NCBI GenBank assembly: GCA_007127595.1
Contig: SKZA01000241.1
Coordinates: 1 to 7,845, forward strand
Reading direction: 5' to 3'
Length of the DNA stretch: 7,845 nt
Origin: Kiritimatiellia bacterium
Lineage (GTDB): Bacteria > Verrucomicrobiota > Kiritimatiellia > SLAD01
Shown here: one piece after another, positions 1 to 5,474 of the stretch
How the letters are laid out: each line of letters starts with the position of its first letter
Numbering within the stretch: the stretch's first letter is position 1
Program-made: the position numbers and the translations under genes
The notes under the pieces: generated by a model
What the model was told of the DNA's origin: nothing
What the model saw: the letters and a program-made list of their open reading frames with translations, nothing else
Database searches by the model: none

Positions 1-813
1 CTTGTCATTGCCCGTGCCTTCACCGTAGCGTTTGCCGACGACCAGAAAACGCGTGGTGTTACCGCCCAGATCCTGAATGTCACGGTTCAACACCGTCAAA
101 CCATACATCTCGGCCGCCAAGTCGCTGGCCAACGCCCCGCTGTCGGATTCCTTCGACGCCATTTCCGCGGCGCGTGCCGTGCTGGACACGGACACAAGAT
201 CCACGCCCGGCATGTTTTCGTGCAGCCATTGACGACACTGCCCGAATACCTGTGGATTGCTGTACAGCCTCTTGATTTGTTCGCGCGAGCCGGTTGCCAT
301 CACATGATGCGAAATAGGAAGATAGATTTCGGCGCAAATCTTGAGCGACGTATGAATAAACTCGTCCAGCGTGTGGGTCACCGCCCCTTCCGTGGAGTTC
401 TCGATCGGCACCACACCGTAGTCCGCGTTCTTCTTTTGTACCTCCGCGAACACGTCCTTAATGGTCTGACACGCTTCATACGCGACACTGCCGCCGAAAC
501 GCGATCGCGCCGCCTGATGCGTGAACGTCGCGGGCGGGCCGAGATAGGCGATGGTCACATCATGCTCCAGCGCGAGCGCGGCCGACATGATCTCGCGATA
601 AATGGCGCACACCGACTCATTCTCGAGCGGCCCTTCGTTCAGTTTCCTGACACGGTCCAGGACCGCCTTCTCGCGGGCCGGCACATAAATTTCCTGGCCG
701 TTCTCCTGTTTCAAGCGGCCGATCTCCATTGCGGCCTGCGTCCGTTCGTTCAGCAGGCGCACCAGTTGTTCGTCCAACTCGTCAATTCGTTTTCTTAAAT
801 CGTCCAGATTCAT
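1..813 (-). CDS. pheA: Chorismate mutase / prephenate dehydratase (P-protein), 3' end outside the window
   Basis: Bifunctional enzyme of phenylalanine synthesis: chorismate to prephenate, then dehydration and decarboxylation to phenylpyruvate, in the cytoplasm. The 271 codons visible run without a stop to the window edge. Residues 1-85 are an AroQ-type chorismate mutase (LDDLRKRIDELDEQLVRLLN, later an ALALE segment). The prephenate dehydratase domain begins near residue 86, with LGPPATFTHQAA (91-102), VPIENSTEGAVTHTLD (135-150), STARAAEMAS (210-220) and GGNTTRFLVVG (250-260). The usual GPEGTFTHQAA reads GPPATFTHQAA here. The C-terminal ACT domain that normally binds phenylalanine would lie beyond base 1. 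The ATG at 813-811 overlaps the scpB stop as ATGA, with only a weak GGGA upstream, so translation is probably coupled to scpB. Last visible gene of the trpS-scpA-scpB-pheA operon. Family assignment is very secure. Confidence 0.96.
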   Translation of the reverse strand, partial: MNLDDLRKRIDELDEQLVRLLNERTQAAMEIGRLKQENGQEIYVPAREKAVLDRVRKLNEGPLENESVCAIYREIMSAALALEHDVTIAYLGPPATFTHQAARSRFGGSVAYEACQTIKDVFAEVQKKNADYGVVPIENSTEGAVTHTLDEFIHTSLKICAEIYLPISHHVMATGSREQIKRLYSNPQVFGQCRQWLHENMPGVDLVSVSSTARAAEMASKESDSGALASDLAAEMYGLTVLNRDIQDLGGNTTRFLVVGKRYGEGTGNDK

Positions 814-1625
814 CGCGGTTCCCGATCTTCGTCCGAATCGTCGTCTTCTTCGTCATCCGAATCATCGTCATCATCAAATTCGTCTTCGTCTTCGGAATAC
901 GTGTCGTCGTCATCCGTTTCCGGCGCCGCGGACTCCTCCGGAGCGGCCGCCGTTTCAGCGACTTCGCCGGACTCTTCCGACGCCTCTGCGGCCGCGACGG
1001 TTTCCGCGTCTTTCTTTTCTTTTTCCTGTTTCTTGATCTGCTCCGCTTCCAGGCGCCGCAATTCCTCTATCCCCGGCAGATCATTCAACGACTTGATCCC
1101 GAAATGTTCCAGAAACTTCTGGGTCGTGCCGAACAGCCAGGGCCGGCCCGGCAACTCGCTGCGCCCGACCACGCGGATCAATTGCAGGTCCAACAGGTTG
1201 CGGATGATCTGATCCACCGCCACGCCGCGCACCGCTTCGATTTCCGAATGCACCACGGGCTGACGGTAGGCAATGATCGCCAGCGTTTCAAGCGCAGGCC
1301 GGGACAGGCGATTCGGTTTCCCCTTCTCCAGCAAAACCCGCAGCCATAAACCGCAGTTGGCGTCGTTGACCAATCGAAACCCGTTCGCCACTTCCCGCAC
1401 ATGCATCCCAACGGAACGCGACGTCAGCTCCTCGTTAAGCTCCTTGACGGCGTCCCGTATCATTTCATCCGTGACCTTTGCGAAGTCCTTGGTCATCCCC
1501 CCGTGCTGTTCTGCCGTTTGCTCAAATACGTTCAGCATCTGGCTGACCGAAACCGGTTCCTTCGCCGCGAACAGCATCGCGCCGATGATCTGTTTCAATT
1601 CCGGTATGACGTCCACTTCGCTCAT
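810..1625 (-). CDS. scpB: Segregation and condensation protein B (ScpB) with acidic C-terminal tail
   Basis: Subunit of the SMC-ScpA-ScpB condensin that compacts and segregates the chromosome; ScpB dimers bind the ScpA kleisin. The protein is 271 aa. Tandem winged-helix domains span about residues 5-185, with the family signature LSRPALETLAIIAYRQPV (107-124), IRNLLDLQLIRVVGR (141-155), GRPWLFGTT (160-168) and FLEHFGIKSLNDLP (171-184). A charged Lys/Glu stretch follows (190-207), then an Ala/Glu linker, then an acidic tail in which 24 of 30 residues (238-267) are Asp or Glu. The tail is far more acidic than in typical ScpB. The ATG at 1625-1623 is chosen because GGAGG lies 4 nt upstream, the start overlaps the scpA stop by one base, and family homology begins here. 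The open frame continues upstream inside scpA, but that part has no ScpB character. Confidence 0.96.
   Translation of the reverse strand: MSEVDVIPELKQIIGAMLFAAKEPVSVSQMLNVFEQTAEQHGGMTKDFAKVTDEMIRDAVKELNEELTSRSVGMHVREVANGFRLVNDANCGLWLRVLLEKGKPNRLSRPALETLAIIAYRQPVVHSEIEAVRGVAVDQIIRNLLDLQLIRVVGRSELPGRPWLFGTTQKFLEHFGIKSLNDLPGIEELRRLEAEQIKKQEKEKKDAETVAAAEASEESGEVAETAAAPEESAAPETDDDDTYSEDEDEFDDDDDSDDEEDDDSDEDREPR
825..914 (-). other. Region encoding the highly acidic ScpB tail
   Basis: These 30 codons (ScpB residues 238-267) encode 24 Asp/Glu residues, the rest being Ser, Thr, Tyr and Phe. The DNA is correspondingly low in complexity, rich in GAC/GAT/GAA codons and visible on the plus strand as tandem gtc/atc/ttc triplets. 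It is certainly in frame with ScpB and lies just before the pheA start. Such polyanionic tails are expected to be disordered. A function (DNA mimicry, regulation of binding to SMC heads or DNA) is only a guess. Confidence 0.8.
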
Positions 1626-2359
1626 TATTCCTCCACCACCCGCAACAGCAGGATCGGCCCGTACGGTTCGTCCTGCGCCGCTCGCACCTGTTTCAAGCGC
1701 ATCAATTCCAGCACCGCCAGAAACGTGCACACCACTTCATGTCGCGAACGCATGCCCTTAAATAAATCGGTCAGGGACAGGCGTTCCGCCTCCTGCATCC
1801 GTTGCAGCAAATCGTCGATCTTTTCGCCGACCGTAAAGCGTTCGGCGAAAATCTCGCGCAGCTCTTCCTTTTGCACCTTGCTCAACGCGTCGTTGAACGC
1901 CGCGATCAGATCAAAAATACTGACATCCTGCAACGCCACATCCGGTTGCGCGCCAAGCTCCACGTTTTCCCCTGCGCGCACGAAGATGTTCTCCTGCATT
2001 TCTTCGAGCCCTTGCAGGTGCAACGCCGCGTCCTTGAATTTCTTGTACTCAACAAGCTGACGGACCAGGTCCCAGCGCGGATCGCCCTCGTCCTCGTCCT
2101 CTTCCGCCGCCCGTTCCTCGACCGGTAGGAGCATGCGACTCTTGATCATCATCAACGTGGCGGCCATCACAATGAACTCACCCGCGATGTTCAGGTCCAG
2201 CATCCGCATCAGATCCAAATACGACATGTACTGCTGCGTGATCCGCTCGATCGGGATATCGTAGATATCCACTTCCTCTTTACGGATCAGGTACAGCAAC
2301 AGGTCCAGCGGGCCTTCAAAAACGTCCAGCTTGACGCGATATTCTTCAGGCGGCGTCAT
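1625..2359 (-). CDS. scpA: Segregation and condensation protein A (ScpA kleisin)
   Basis: Kleisin subunit that bridges the heads of the SMC dimer and carries ScpB in bacterial condensin. The predicted protein is 244 aa, a usual length for the family. The N-terminal SMC-binding helical domain carries the hallmark FEGPLDLLLYLIRKEEVDIYD (starting at residue 14), followed by IPIERITQQYMSYLDLM and the AGEFIVMAATLMMIKSRMLL helix (about 58-77). An acidic linker (AAEEDEDEGD) leads to the ScpB-binding middle region, and a C-terminal winged helix ends in a VCTFLAVLELMRLKQV helix. The ATG at 2359-2357, four bases after the trpS stop, is preferred. The frame stays open another 49 codons upstream, but these overlap the end of trpS out of frame and have no kleisin character. 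The stop overlaps the scpB start by one base (TAATG). Confidence 0.96.
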   Translation of the reverse strand: MTPPEEYRVKLDVFEGPLDLLLYLIRKEEVDIYDIPIERITQQYMSYLDLMRMLDLNIAGEFIVMAATLMMIKSRMLLPVEERAAEEDEDEGDPRWDLVRQLVEYKKFKDAALHLQGLEEMQENIFVRAGENVELGAQPDVALQDVSIFDLIAAFNDALSKVQKEELREIFAERFTVGEKIDDLLQRMQEAERLSLTDLFKGMRSRHEVVCTFLAVLELMRLKQVRAAQDEPYGPILLLRVVEE

Positions 2360-2363
2360 CGCG

Positions 2364-3326
2364 TCATTCCAGTCCCACCGCTTGGCGGGCACGTTGCAGG
2401 GTCGCCGCCGCTTCCTTGCGCGCCCGTTGCGCGCCGTCGCGCAACACGTCTTCGACGTAATCGCGATCGCCGGCCAGCGCCTCGCGCTTTTCGCGTAGCG
2501 GCGCAAAATGCGACTCGAACGACTCGGCCAACGCTTTCTTCGCTTCGCCGTATCCCATGCCCCCCGCGCGATATTTCGCCGCCAATTCGGCTTGCTGTTC
2601 CGGCGAGGCCAGGAGCCGGTACAAGGCGAAGATATTGCACGTGTCCGGATCTTTCACGTCCTCGACCGTCTTACTGTCGGTCACGATCCGCATGATCCGC
2701 TTCTTCGCTTCCTTCGCGTTTCCGAAGATCTCGATTGTGTTGTTATACGACTTGGACATCTTCTGCCCGTCGATGCCCGGCACGACCGCCACCTCTTCAC
2801 GGATATCCGCTTCCGGAACCTTGAACACCGTTCCGTACTGGTTATTGAACTTGATCGCCAGATCGCGCGCCACTTCGATGTGCTGTTTCTGGTCGCGCCC
2901 CACAGGCACGAGATCCGATTGCACGGCCAGAATGTCCGCCGTCATCAAGACCGGATACGCAAACAACCCGTGCGACGCCGCAATGCCGCGCGCCGTCTTG
3001 TCCTTGTACGAGTGACAGCGCTCCAACAGACCCATCGGGGTCAGGGTGGATAGCATCCAAGTCAGTTCGGTCACCTCCGGCACGTCACTTTGCCGATAGA
3101 ACGCCGCCTTCTTCGGGTCCAAACCGCACGCCAGAAAGTCCAGCGCCACGTCCAGGCTGTTTTGACGCAGCTCGTTCGCGTCGCTGATCGTGGTCAGGGC
3201 GTGATAATTCGCAATAAAGATGAAGGCCTCGCCCTGGTCCTGCAGTTCCAGGACAGGCCGCATCATACCGAAATAGTTGCCCAGGTGCAGTTTGCCCGTG
3301 GGTTGTATGCCGGACAGTATTCGCAT
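2364..3326 (-). CDS. trpS: Tryptophanyl-tRNA synthetase
   Basis: Class I aminoacyl-tRNA synthetase that charges tRNA-Trp with tryptophan at the cost of ATP, in the cytoplasm. The 320-aa protein has the normal compact bacterial length. The HIGH-type ATP motif appears as PTGKLHLGNY (9-18). Family blocks follow: FIANYHALT (37-45), YRQSDVPEVTELTWML (77-92), MGLLERCHSYKDK (98-110), YPVLMTADILAVQSDLVPVG (124-143), RDQKQHIEVARDLA (144-157) and the KMSKS loop at 189-193. The helical anticodon-binding domain fills the C-terminus. The ATG at 3326 is preceded by purine-rich AAGGAA and GGAAGA, and homology starts at residue 1. First gene of the trpS-scpA-scpB-pheA operon, with a candidate promoter about 75-100 bp upstream. 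Confidence 0.97.
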   Translation of the reverse strand: MRILSGIQPTGKLHLGNYFGMMRPVLELQDQGEAFIFIANYHALTTISDANELRQNSLDVALDFLACGLDPKKAAFYRQSDVPEVTELTWMLSTLTPMGLLERCHSYKDKTARGIAASHGLFAYPVLMTADILAVQSDLVPVGRDQKQHIEVARDLAIKFNNQYGTVFKVPEADIREEVAVVPGIDGQKMSKSYNNTIEIFGNAKEAKKRIMRIVTDSKTVEDVKDPDTCNIFALYRLLASPEQQAELAAKYRAGGMGYGEAKKALAESFESHFAPLREKREALAGDRDYVEDVLRDGAQRARKEAAATLQRARQAVGLE

Positions 3327-3400
3327 GTCTTCCGTATTCCTTCGGGATCGTTAAAAATCGGTTCCGCGCGACGCCGCCGATCGACGCCAACCAAGACCGG

Positions 3401-3429
3401 AGCATAGCGAAAGGCCTCAAACCGGGCAA
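3401..3429 (-). promoter_or_regulatory. Candidate sigma70-type promoter of the trpS operon
   Basis: On the minus strand, TTGCCC (3429-3424) and TATGCT (3406-3401) are separated by exactly 17 bases; each hexamer matches 4 of 6 consensus positions. Transcription would begin near 3394, giving a leader of about 70 nt before the trpS ATG. It lies after the stop of the upstream small gene, so trpS could be transcribed independently of the nucleotidyltransferase module. Found by eye and not tested. Confidence 0.45.
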
Positions 3430-3456
3430 AAGAAAAACATGCGAGCTATCCGCCCG
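3428..3456 (-). terminator. Weak possible intrinsic terminator after the small partner gene
   Basis: On the minus strand CGGGC-GGATA-GCTCG (3456-3442) can form a 5-bp stem with one G-T pair and a 5-nt loop. It is followed four bases later by TTTTTCTTTT (3437-3428). It begins inside the last codons of the 66-aa gene and overlaps the -35 of the proposed trpS promoter. The stem is short, so this is only a possible or partial terminator separating the two transcription units. Confidence 0.25.
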
Positions 3457-3646
3457 ATTCTCCCCGGTGTTTGCGGTTCGGCGGCTGGGCCGCCCTGTCG
3501 GCGCGCTTGACGGGAGTCGTTGGTCTCAACGCGAGGGCGGCATCGCGCAGACGTGCGGCCAGACGTAACTTCTCGGTCCAGGACAGATCGGCGCGGGTTC
3601 GTTGCCAAGCCGCCTGCCGTTCGAGTAACTTTTCGACTTCATTCAC
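3446..3646 (-). CDS. Small basic protein, partner of the upstream nucleotidyltransferase-like gene
   Basis: A 66-aa protein of unknown function if started at GTG 3646-3644. AAGGAGG (3660-3654) lies inside the end of the upstream gene, 7 nt before this GTG. The TTG at 3649 would be only 4 nt away and is less likely. The N-terminal 40 residues look structured and helical (VNEVEKLLERQAAWQRTRAD, then LSWTEKLRLAARLRDAALAL); the C-terminal 25 are Pro/Arg/Lys-rich and probably disordered. The WQ...LSW.EK.R.A..LRD pattern resembles, from memory, small conserved proteins found beside AbiEii-like nucleotidyltransferases, but I cannot confirm a family. It overlaps the preceding gene by 8 nt (3639-3646), so it is translationally coupled. 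By analogy with two-gene toxin/antitoxin modules it could be the antitoxin or a regulatory partner; this is inference. Confidence 0.75.
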   Translation of the reverse strand: MNEVEKLLERQAAWQRTRADLSWTEKLRLAARLRDAALALRPTTPVKRADRAAQPPNRKHRGESGG

Positions 3647-4148
3647 CAAAAAACCTCCTTGTAAAATCCCGCCATTTCGGAGTCAAACCGTGGCGTTCAG
3701 CAAGAGCGGATATCTGCACCCGATCTGTCGCGCCGGATTCCAGCAGAGCGAGAATCCGCGCATGATCTTTCGCCCGTCCAACGCTCAAGGCTAGCACGGC
3801 CAAATGCGCCGCGCTCACGACCCGAACGGGATGCCCCTCAACCTCGCCCGTCTCCGCTTCGCGCACGGCTTCTTCGGTCAACGCACTGAAGGTTGGGATG
3901 AACTGCACCGGCCAGTCGTCTACCTGAATCGCTTCTCCGTGCGGCCGGTAGCCGCGCGATTCGCAGAAGCGGTAAATAGGACTCAGAGCGTCGAACCCCG
4001 CTTCACCGGGCAGCAGTACGAGCACGTCGGCATCAAGCGTCGCGACGGGTTCGGTATAGCGAATCTGGGCCATGGCCCCGAATAGGGCATAATCCCGAAC
4101 AATGCCGGCATCCTTTAATGCATCAACCAACTCGAAAACGGCCTTCAT
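3639..4148 (-). CDS. Nucleotidyltransferase-fold protein, AbiEii-like, with degenerate active site
   Basis: A 169-aa cytoplasmic protein that looks like a minimal pol-beta-type nucleotidyltransferase. The core reads YALFGAMAQIRYTEPVATLD followed by ADVLVLL, placing a DxD pair at Asp39/Asp41 after the glycine-rich strand-helix. The canonical Gly-Ser of the family is Gly24-Ala25 here, and the position where a third carboxylate is expected reads WPVQFIP, with Gln82. The C-terminal half has a HL.VLALSVGRAKDHARILALL segment (115-136), matching the (R/K).KD..R...LL helix of AbiEii and related proteins. Enzymes of this fold modify tRNAs or proteins as toxins; the altered residues leave activity here uncertain. 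ATG 4148 is the first good start; its ribosome site is weak. It forms an overlapping pair with the downstream 66-aa gene. Fold assignment is fairly sure, biological role is not. Confidence 0.82.
   Translation of the reverse strand: MKAVFELVDALKDAGIVRDYALFGAMAQIRYTEPVATLDADVLVLLPGEAGFDALSPIYRFCESRGYRPHGEAIQVDDWPVQFIPTFSALTEEAVREAETGEVEGHPVRVVSAAHLAVLALSVGRAKDHARILALLESGATDRVQISALAERHGLTPKWRDFTRRFFGE
3654..3660 (-). promoter_or_regulatory. Strong ribosome binding site that decides the small-gene start
   Basis: AAGGAGG on the minus strand is a full anti-Shine-Dalgarno match inside the last codons (Arg-Arg-Phe) of the nucleotidyltransferase-like gene. The distance favours GTG 3646 (7 nt) over TTG 3649 (4 nt) and over an out-of-frame ATG at 3642 (11 nt). 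Such a strong site within a coding end suggests the small protein is made in amounts at least equal to its upstream partner. Confidence 0.75.
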
Positions 4149-4209
4149 GGTATTTCGCAGCCCTAGCGGGAGGCGTCTCCGTCCATCAAACAGAATTTAT
4201 ATCCTCTCC

Positions 4210-4238
4210 ATTATGCCACGCTTCAACCGCACGGACAA
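4210..4238 (-). promoter_or_regulatory. Candidate promoter of the nucleotidyltransferase module
   Basis: On the minus strand TTGTCC (4238-4233, 4 of 6 consensus) and CATAAT (4215-4210, 5 of 6) are separated by 17 bases. Transcription would start near 4203, giving a leader of about 55 nt before the ATG at 4148. This is the best promoter-like sequence seen in the window, and it implies that the two-gene module is an independent transcription unit. Confidence 0.55.
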
Positions 4239-4256
4239 GAACACGTTCAGGATGTG

Positions 4257-4266
4257 ATCATATGAT
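4257..4266. repeat. Short perfect palindrome, possible operator
   Basis: ATCATATGAT is a perfect 10-bp palindrome about 20 bp upstream of the minus-strand promoter -35. A regulator of either divergent unit could bind it, but a 10-bp palindrome can also arise by chance. Confidence 0.25.
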
Positions 4267-4393
4267 TTATGCACCTCCCTATACTACTGATAGGATTTTG
4301 AAAAACCTTCGGCTATTGCGTCTCGCGAAGGTTCTTCGGCGTTTCCCGTATTCAATGGGCACTACAGGATATCGCCCACAACTCAATGTCTGA
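4262..4393 (+). CDS. Doubtful 43-aa ORF with basic amphipathic centre
   Basis: ATG at 4262 has AGGA (4249-4252) 9 nt upstream and runs 43 codons to TGA. The central part (ILKNLRLLRLAKVLRR, residues 12-27) would form a strongly basic amphipathic helix. No family is recognised. The 8-bp inverted repeat at 4304-4333 lies within it. A chance ORF in an intergenic region is at least as likely; it is reported because nothing else explains this stretch. Confidence 0.2.
   Translation: MIYAPPYTTDRILKNLRLLRLAKVLRRFPYSMGTTGYRPQLNV
4304..4333. repeat. 8-bp inverted repeat with 14-nt loop
   Basis: AACCTTCG (4304-4311) and CGAAGGTT (4326-4333) are perfect reverse complements separated by 14 nt. It has no following T-run on the plus strand. 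On the minus strand it is followed by TTTTTCAAAATCC, a run of five T directly after the stem, so it might act as a weak minus-strand terminator shielding the nucleotidyltransferase promoter. No gene upstream on that strand would need one. Confidence 0.35.
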
Positions 4394-4420
4394 TTTCAGG
4401 AACCTGCGCCTTTTCGTTTG

Positions 4421-4437
4421 CCCGTTTGGGAAACGGG
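4421..4437 (+). promoter_or_regulatory. Hairpin just upstream of the 40-aa ORF ribosome binding site
   Basis: CCCGTTT-GGG-AAACGGG is a perfect 7-bp stem with a 3-nt loop, ending 3 nt before the AGGA of the downstream ORF. In RNA it would form a stable small hairpin next to the ribosome binding site; in DNA it is a 17-bp dyad that could be an operator. It has no T-run, so it is not an ordinary terminator. Confidence 0.45.
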
Positions 4438-4451
4438 GATAGGATGACGCC

Positions 4452-4574
4452 ATGAAAAGGAAACTTACCTTCGCGGCGGAAAAGCGATTGTGGGAGATGA
4501 TGACCGAGAGGCCTCCGGCAAAAGATTTCGCGTTTCATCCCTTCATGCGGGCGTTATGGGGGACGACCAAATGA
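4452..4574 (+). CDS. 40-aa ORF overlapping the patatin start (ATGA), unknown function
   Basis: The ATG at 4452 has AGGA (4441-4444) 7 nt upstream, and the frame runs 40 codons to a TGA that overlaps the patatin ATG as ATGA. The protein starts MKRKLTFAAEKRLWEMM and ends FHPFMRALWGTTK. It is rich in basic and aromatic residues, has no signal peptide or membrane segment, and its first 18 residues can form an amphipathic helix. I recognise no family. The good ribosome site, the exact overlap and a preceding hairpin argue for a translated leader or small partner of the phospholipase. It could also be a regulatory upstream ORF whose translation opens the patatin ribosome binding site at 4557-4562. 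Confidence 0.6.
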   Translation: MKRKLTFAAEKRLWEMMTERPPAKDFAFHPFMRALWGTTK

Positions 4575-5392
4575 AGATAGGTTTGGCGTTGGGTGGCGGC
4601 GGGGTCCGGGGCTTGGCCCATATCCCTGCACTGGAAACATTGGATGAATGCGGTCTGCGCCCGGCGCATATCGCCGGTACGAGCATGGGGGCGATCATCG
4701 GTGCCTTCTATGCCTCCGGCTGGTCGGGCGCACGCATCCGGTCGTTTATAGAGCAGCATATCATTGAGCGAGGAGACAATTGGAAATCGCTGTATCCCAA
4801 ACGGCGCGGCCTGTTCAAATGGCTTAGCGCGTTCGGTCTTTCGTTCAAGGGCCAAGGCCTGTTAAAGGTGGATGGCCTGCTGAAGTATCTCATTGAATCC
4901 ATTCAGGCGGAGACCTTCGAAGATCTGGAAATCCCGTTAAAGGTCGTGGCGACCGATTTTCATTCCGGCGAACCGGTGGTGTTCGAGCGCGGTCCGCTGT
5001 GGCCGGCTATTAAAGCCAGCATATCCATACCCGGCATCTTCGTCCCGGTCGAACACGAGGGCCGGATTCTCGTGGACGGCGGGGTGGCCAACAATCTCCC
5101 GTATGACCTGCTGACGGATGTCTGTGACGCAACGATTGCCGTCGATGTCATCCCCATGCCCTCCGAGGCGTGCAACGATTCACCCAACATGGTGGACGCC
5201 ATTCTCGGCATGTTGGACTGCATGGTCACGCAATTGGTCCAGGTCAAACTCGCCAAGCGACCGCCGACCATATACGTGCGACCTCGCTTAACCGATATCC
5301 GCGCACTGGACTTCCTCAAAGCCGGCGACGCCTTGGAACAAGCCGCGCCGGCTATGGCAGACTTCCGCAACCAGTTGAAAGCGACCTTTTAG
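4571..5392 (+). CDS. Patatin-like phospholipase, RssA/YlbK type
   Basis: Serine lipid hydrolase with a Ser-Asp dyad, 273 aa, no signal peptide, so probably cytoplasmic or membrane-associated. The oxyanion-hole glycine run is LALGGGGVRGLAHI (5-18), the nucleophile elbow GTSMG has Ser38, the block KASISIPGIFVPV (148-160) is typical of the family, and the catalytic Asp169 sits in DGGVANNLP. Length and motif order match single-domain bacterial RssA-like proteins, whose natural substrates are poorly defined. The ATG at 4571 is chosen because GGGGGA (4557-4562) lies about 8 nt upstream and the conserved domain begins at once. The same frame is open from 4490, but those 27 extra residues overlap the 40-aa ORF in another frame and lack family similarity. 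The stop at 5390 sits in a weak AGCGAC/GTCGCT inverted repeat without a T-run. Confidence 0.93.
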   Translation: MKIGLALGGGGVRGLAHIPALETLDECGLRPAHIAGTSMGAIIGAFYASGWSGARIRSFIEQHIIERGDNWKSLYPKRRGLFKWLSAFGLSFKGQGLLKVDGLLKYLIESIQAETFEDLEIPLKVVATDFHSGEPVVFERGPLWPAIKASISIPGIFVPVEHEGRILVDGGVANNLPYDLLTDVCDATIAVDVIPMPSEACNDSPNMVDAILGMLDCMVTQLVQVKLAKRPPTIYVRPRLTDIRALDFLKAGDALEQAAPAMADFRNQLKATF

Positions 5393-5459
5393 TGCGTCGC
5401 TCAGCATCCAGTTCGCCATGTCGAAAGATAATGCTGATTGGAATAACCGCTGATAATTC

Positions 5460-5474
5460 TTCCAACGATTGGAA
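5460..5474. promoter_or_regulatory. Operator-like dyad upstream of the HEAT-repeat gene
   Basis: TTCCAA-CGA-TTGGAA is a perfect 6-bp dyad with a 3-bp centre, ending 21 nt before the GTG start. A GATTGGAA direct repeat half also occurs at 5436-5443. GATAAT at 5452-5457 resembles a -10 element but I see no good -35 at proper spacing. It could be a regulator site or chance. Confidence 0.3.

Larger units (their letters stand above)
4149..4451. other. Divergent intergenic region, about 300 bp
   Basis: Lies between the minus-strand nucleotidyltransferase module and the plus-strand 40-aa ORF/patatin pair. It is visibly more AT-rich than the flanking genes around 4190-4310. It holds the minus-strand promoter at 4210-4238, a 10-bp palindrome ATCATATGAT at 4257-4266, an 8-bp inverted repeat at 4304-4333 and a 7-bp hairpin at 4421-4437. 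I did not find a convincing plus-strand promoter: TATACT (4280-4285) has no matching -35, and TTGCCC (4419-4424) is 16 nt from TAGGAT (4441), which overlaps the ribosome binding site. No tRNA or recognisable riboswitch was seen. Confidence 0.6.

Noticed and set aside
1626..1730. Upstream extension of scpB into scpA (35 codons)
   Set aside because: Gly/Ala-rich shadow of the scpA end; ATG 1625 has GGAGG and starts at the homology.
220..2128. Several long plus-strand open frames opposite pheA, scpB and scpA
   Set aside because: They are antisense shadows: Arg/His/Ser-rich, low-complexity translations, no ribosome sites, and the minus-strand genes are unmistakable.
2360..2506. Upstream extension of scpA into trpS (49 codons)
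   Set aside because: This stretch is the out-of-frame end of trpS, rich in Arg, with no kleisin similarity; ATG 2359 fits the family length.
3640..3642. ATG overlapping the nucleotidyltransferase stop as ATGA as start of the downstream gene
   Set aside because: It is in a different frame that ends after about 34 codons with an unpromising product, and the AAGGAGG spacing favours GTG 3646.
4149..4451. tRNA or riboswitch in the divergent region
   Set aside because: No cloverleaf, TTCGA-type T-loop in context or known aptamer core could be traced; only simple hairpins are present.
4490..4570. Upstream extension of the patatin to an ATG at 4490
   Set aside because: The added 27 residues lack family similarity and overlap the 40-aa ORF, while ATG 4571 has GGGGGA at good distance and begins directly at the conserved domain.
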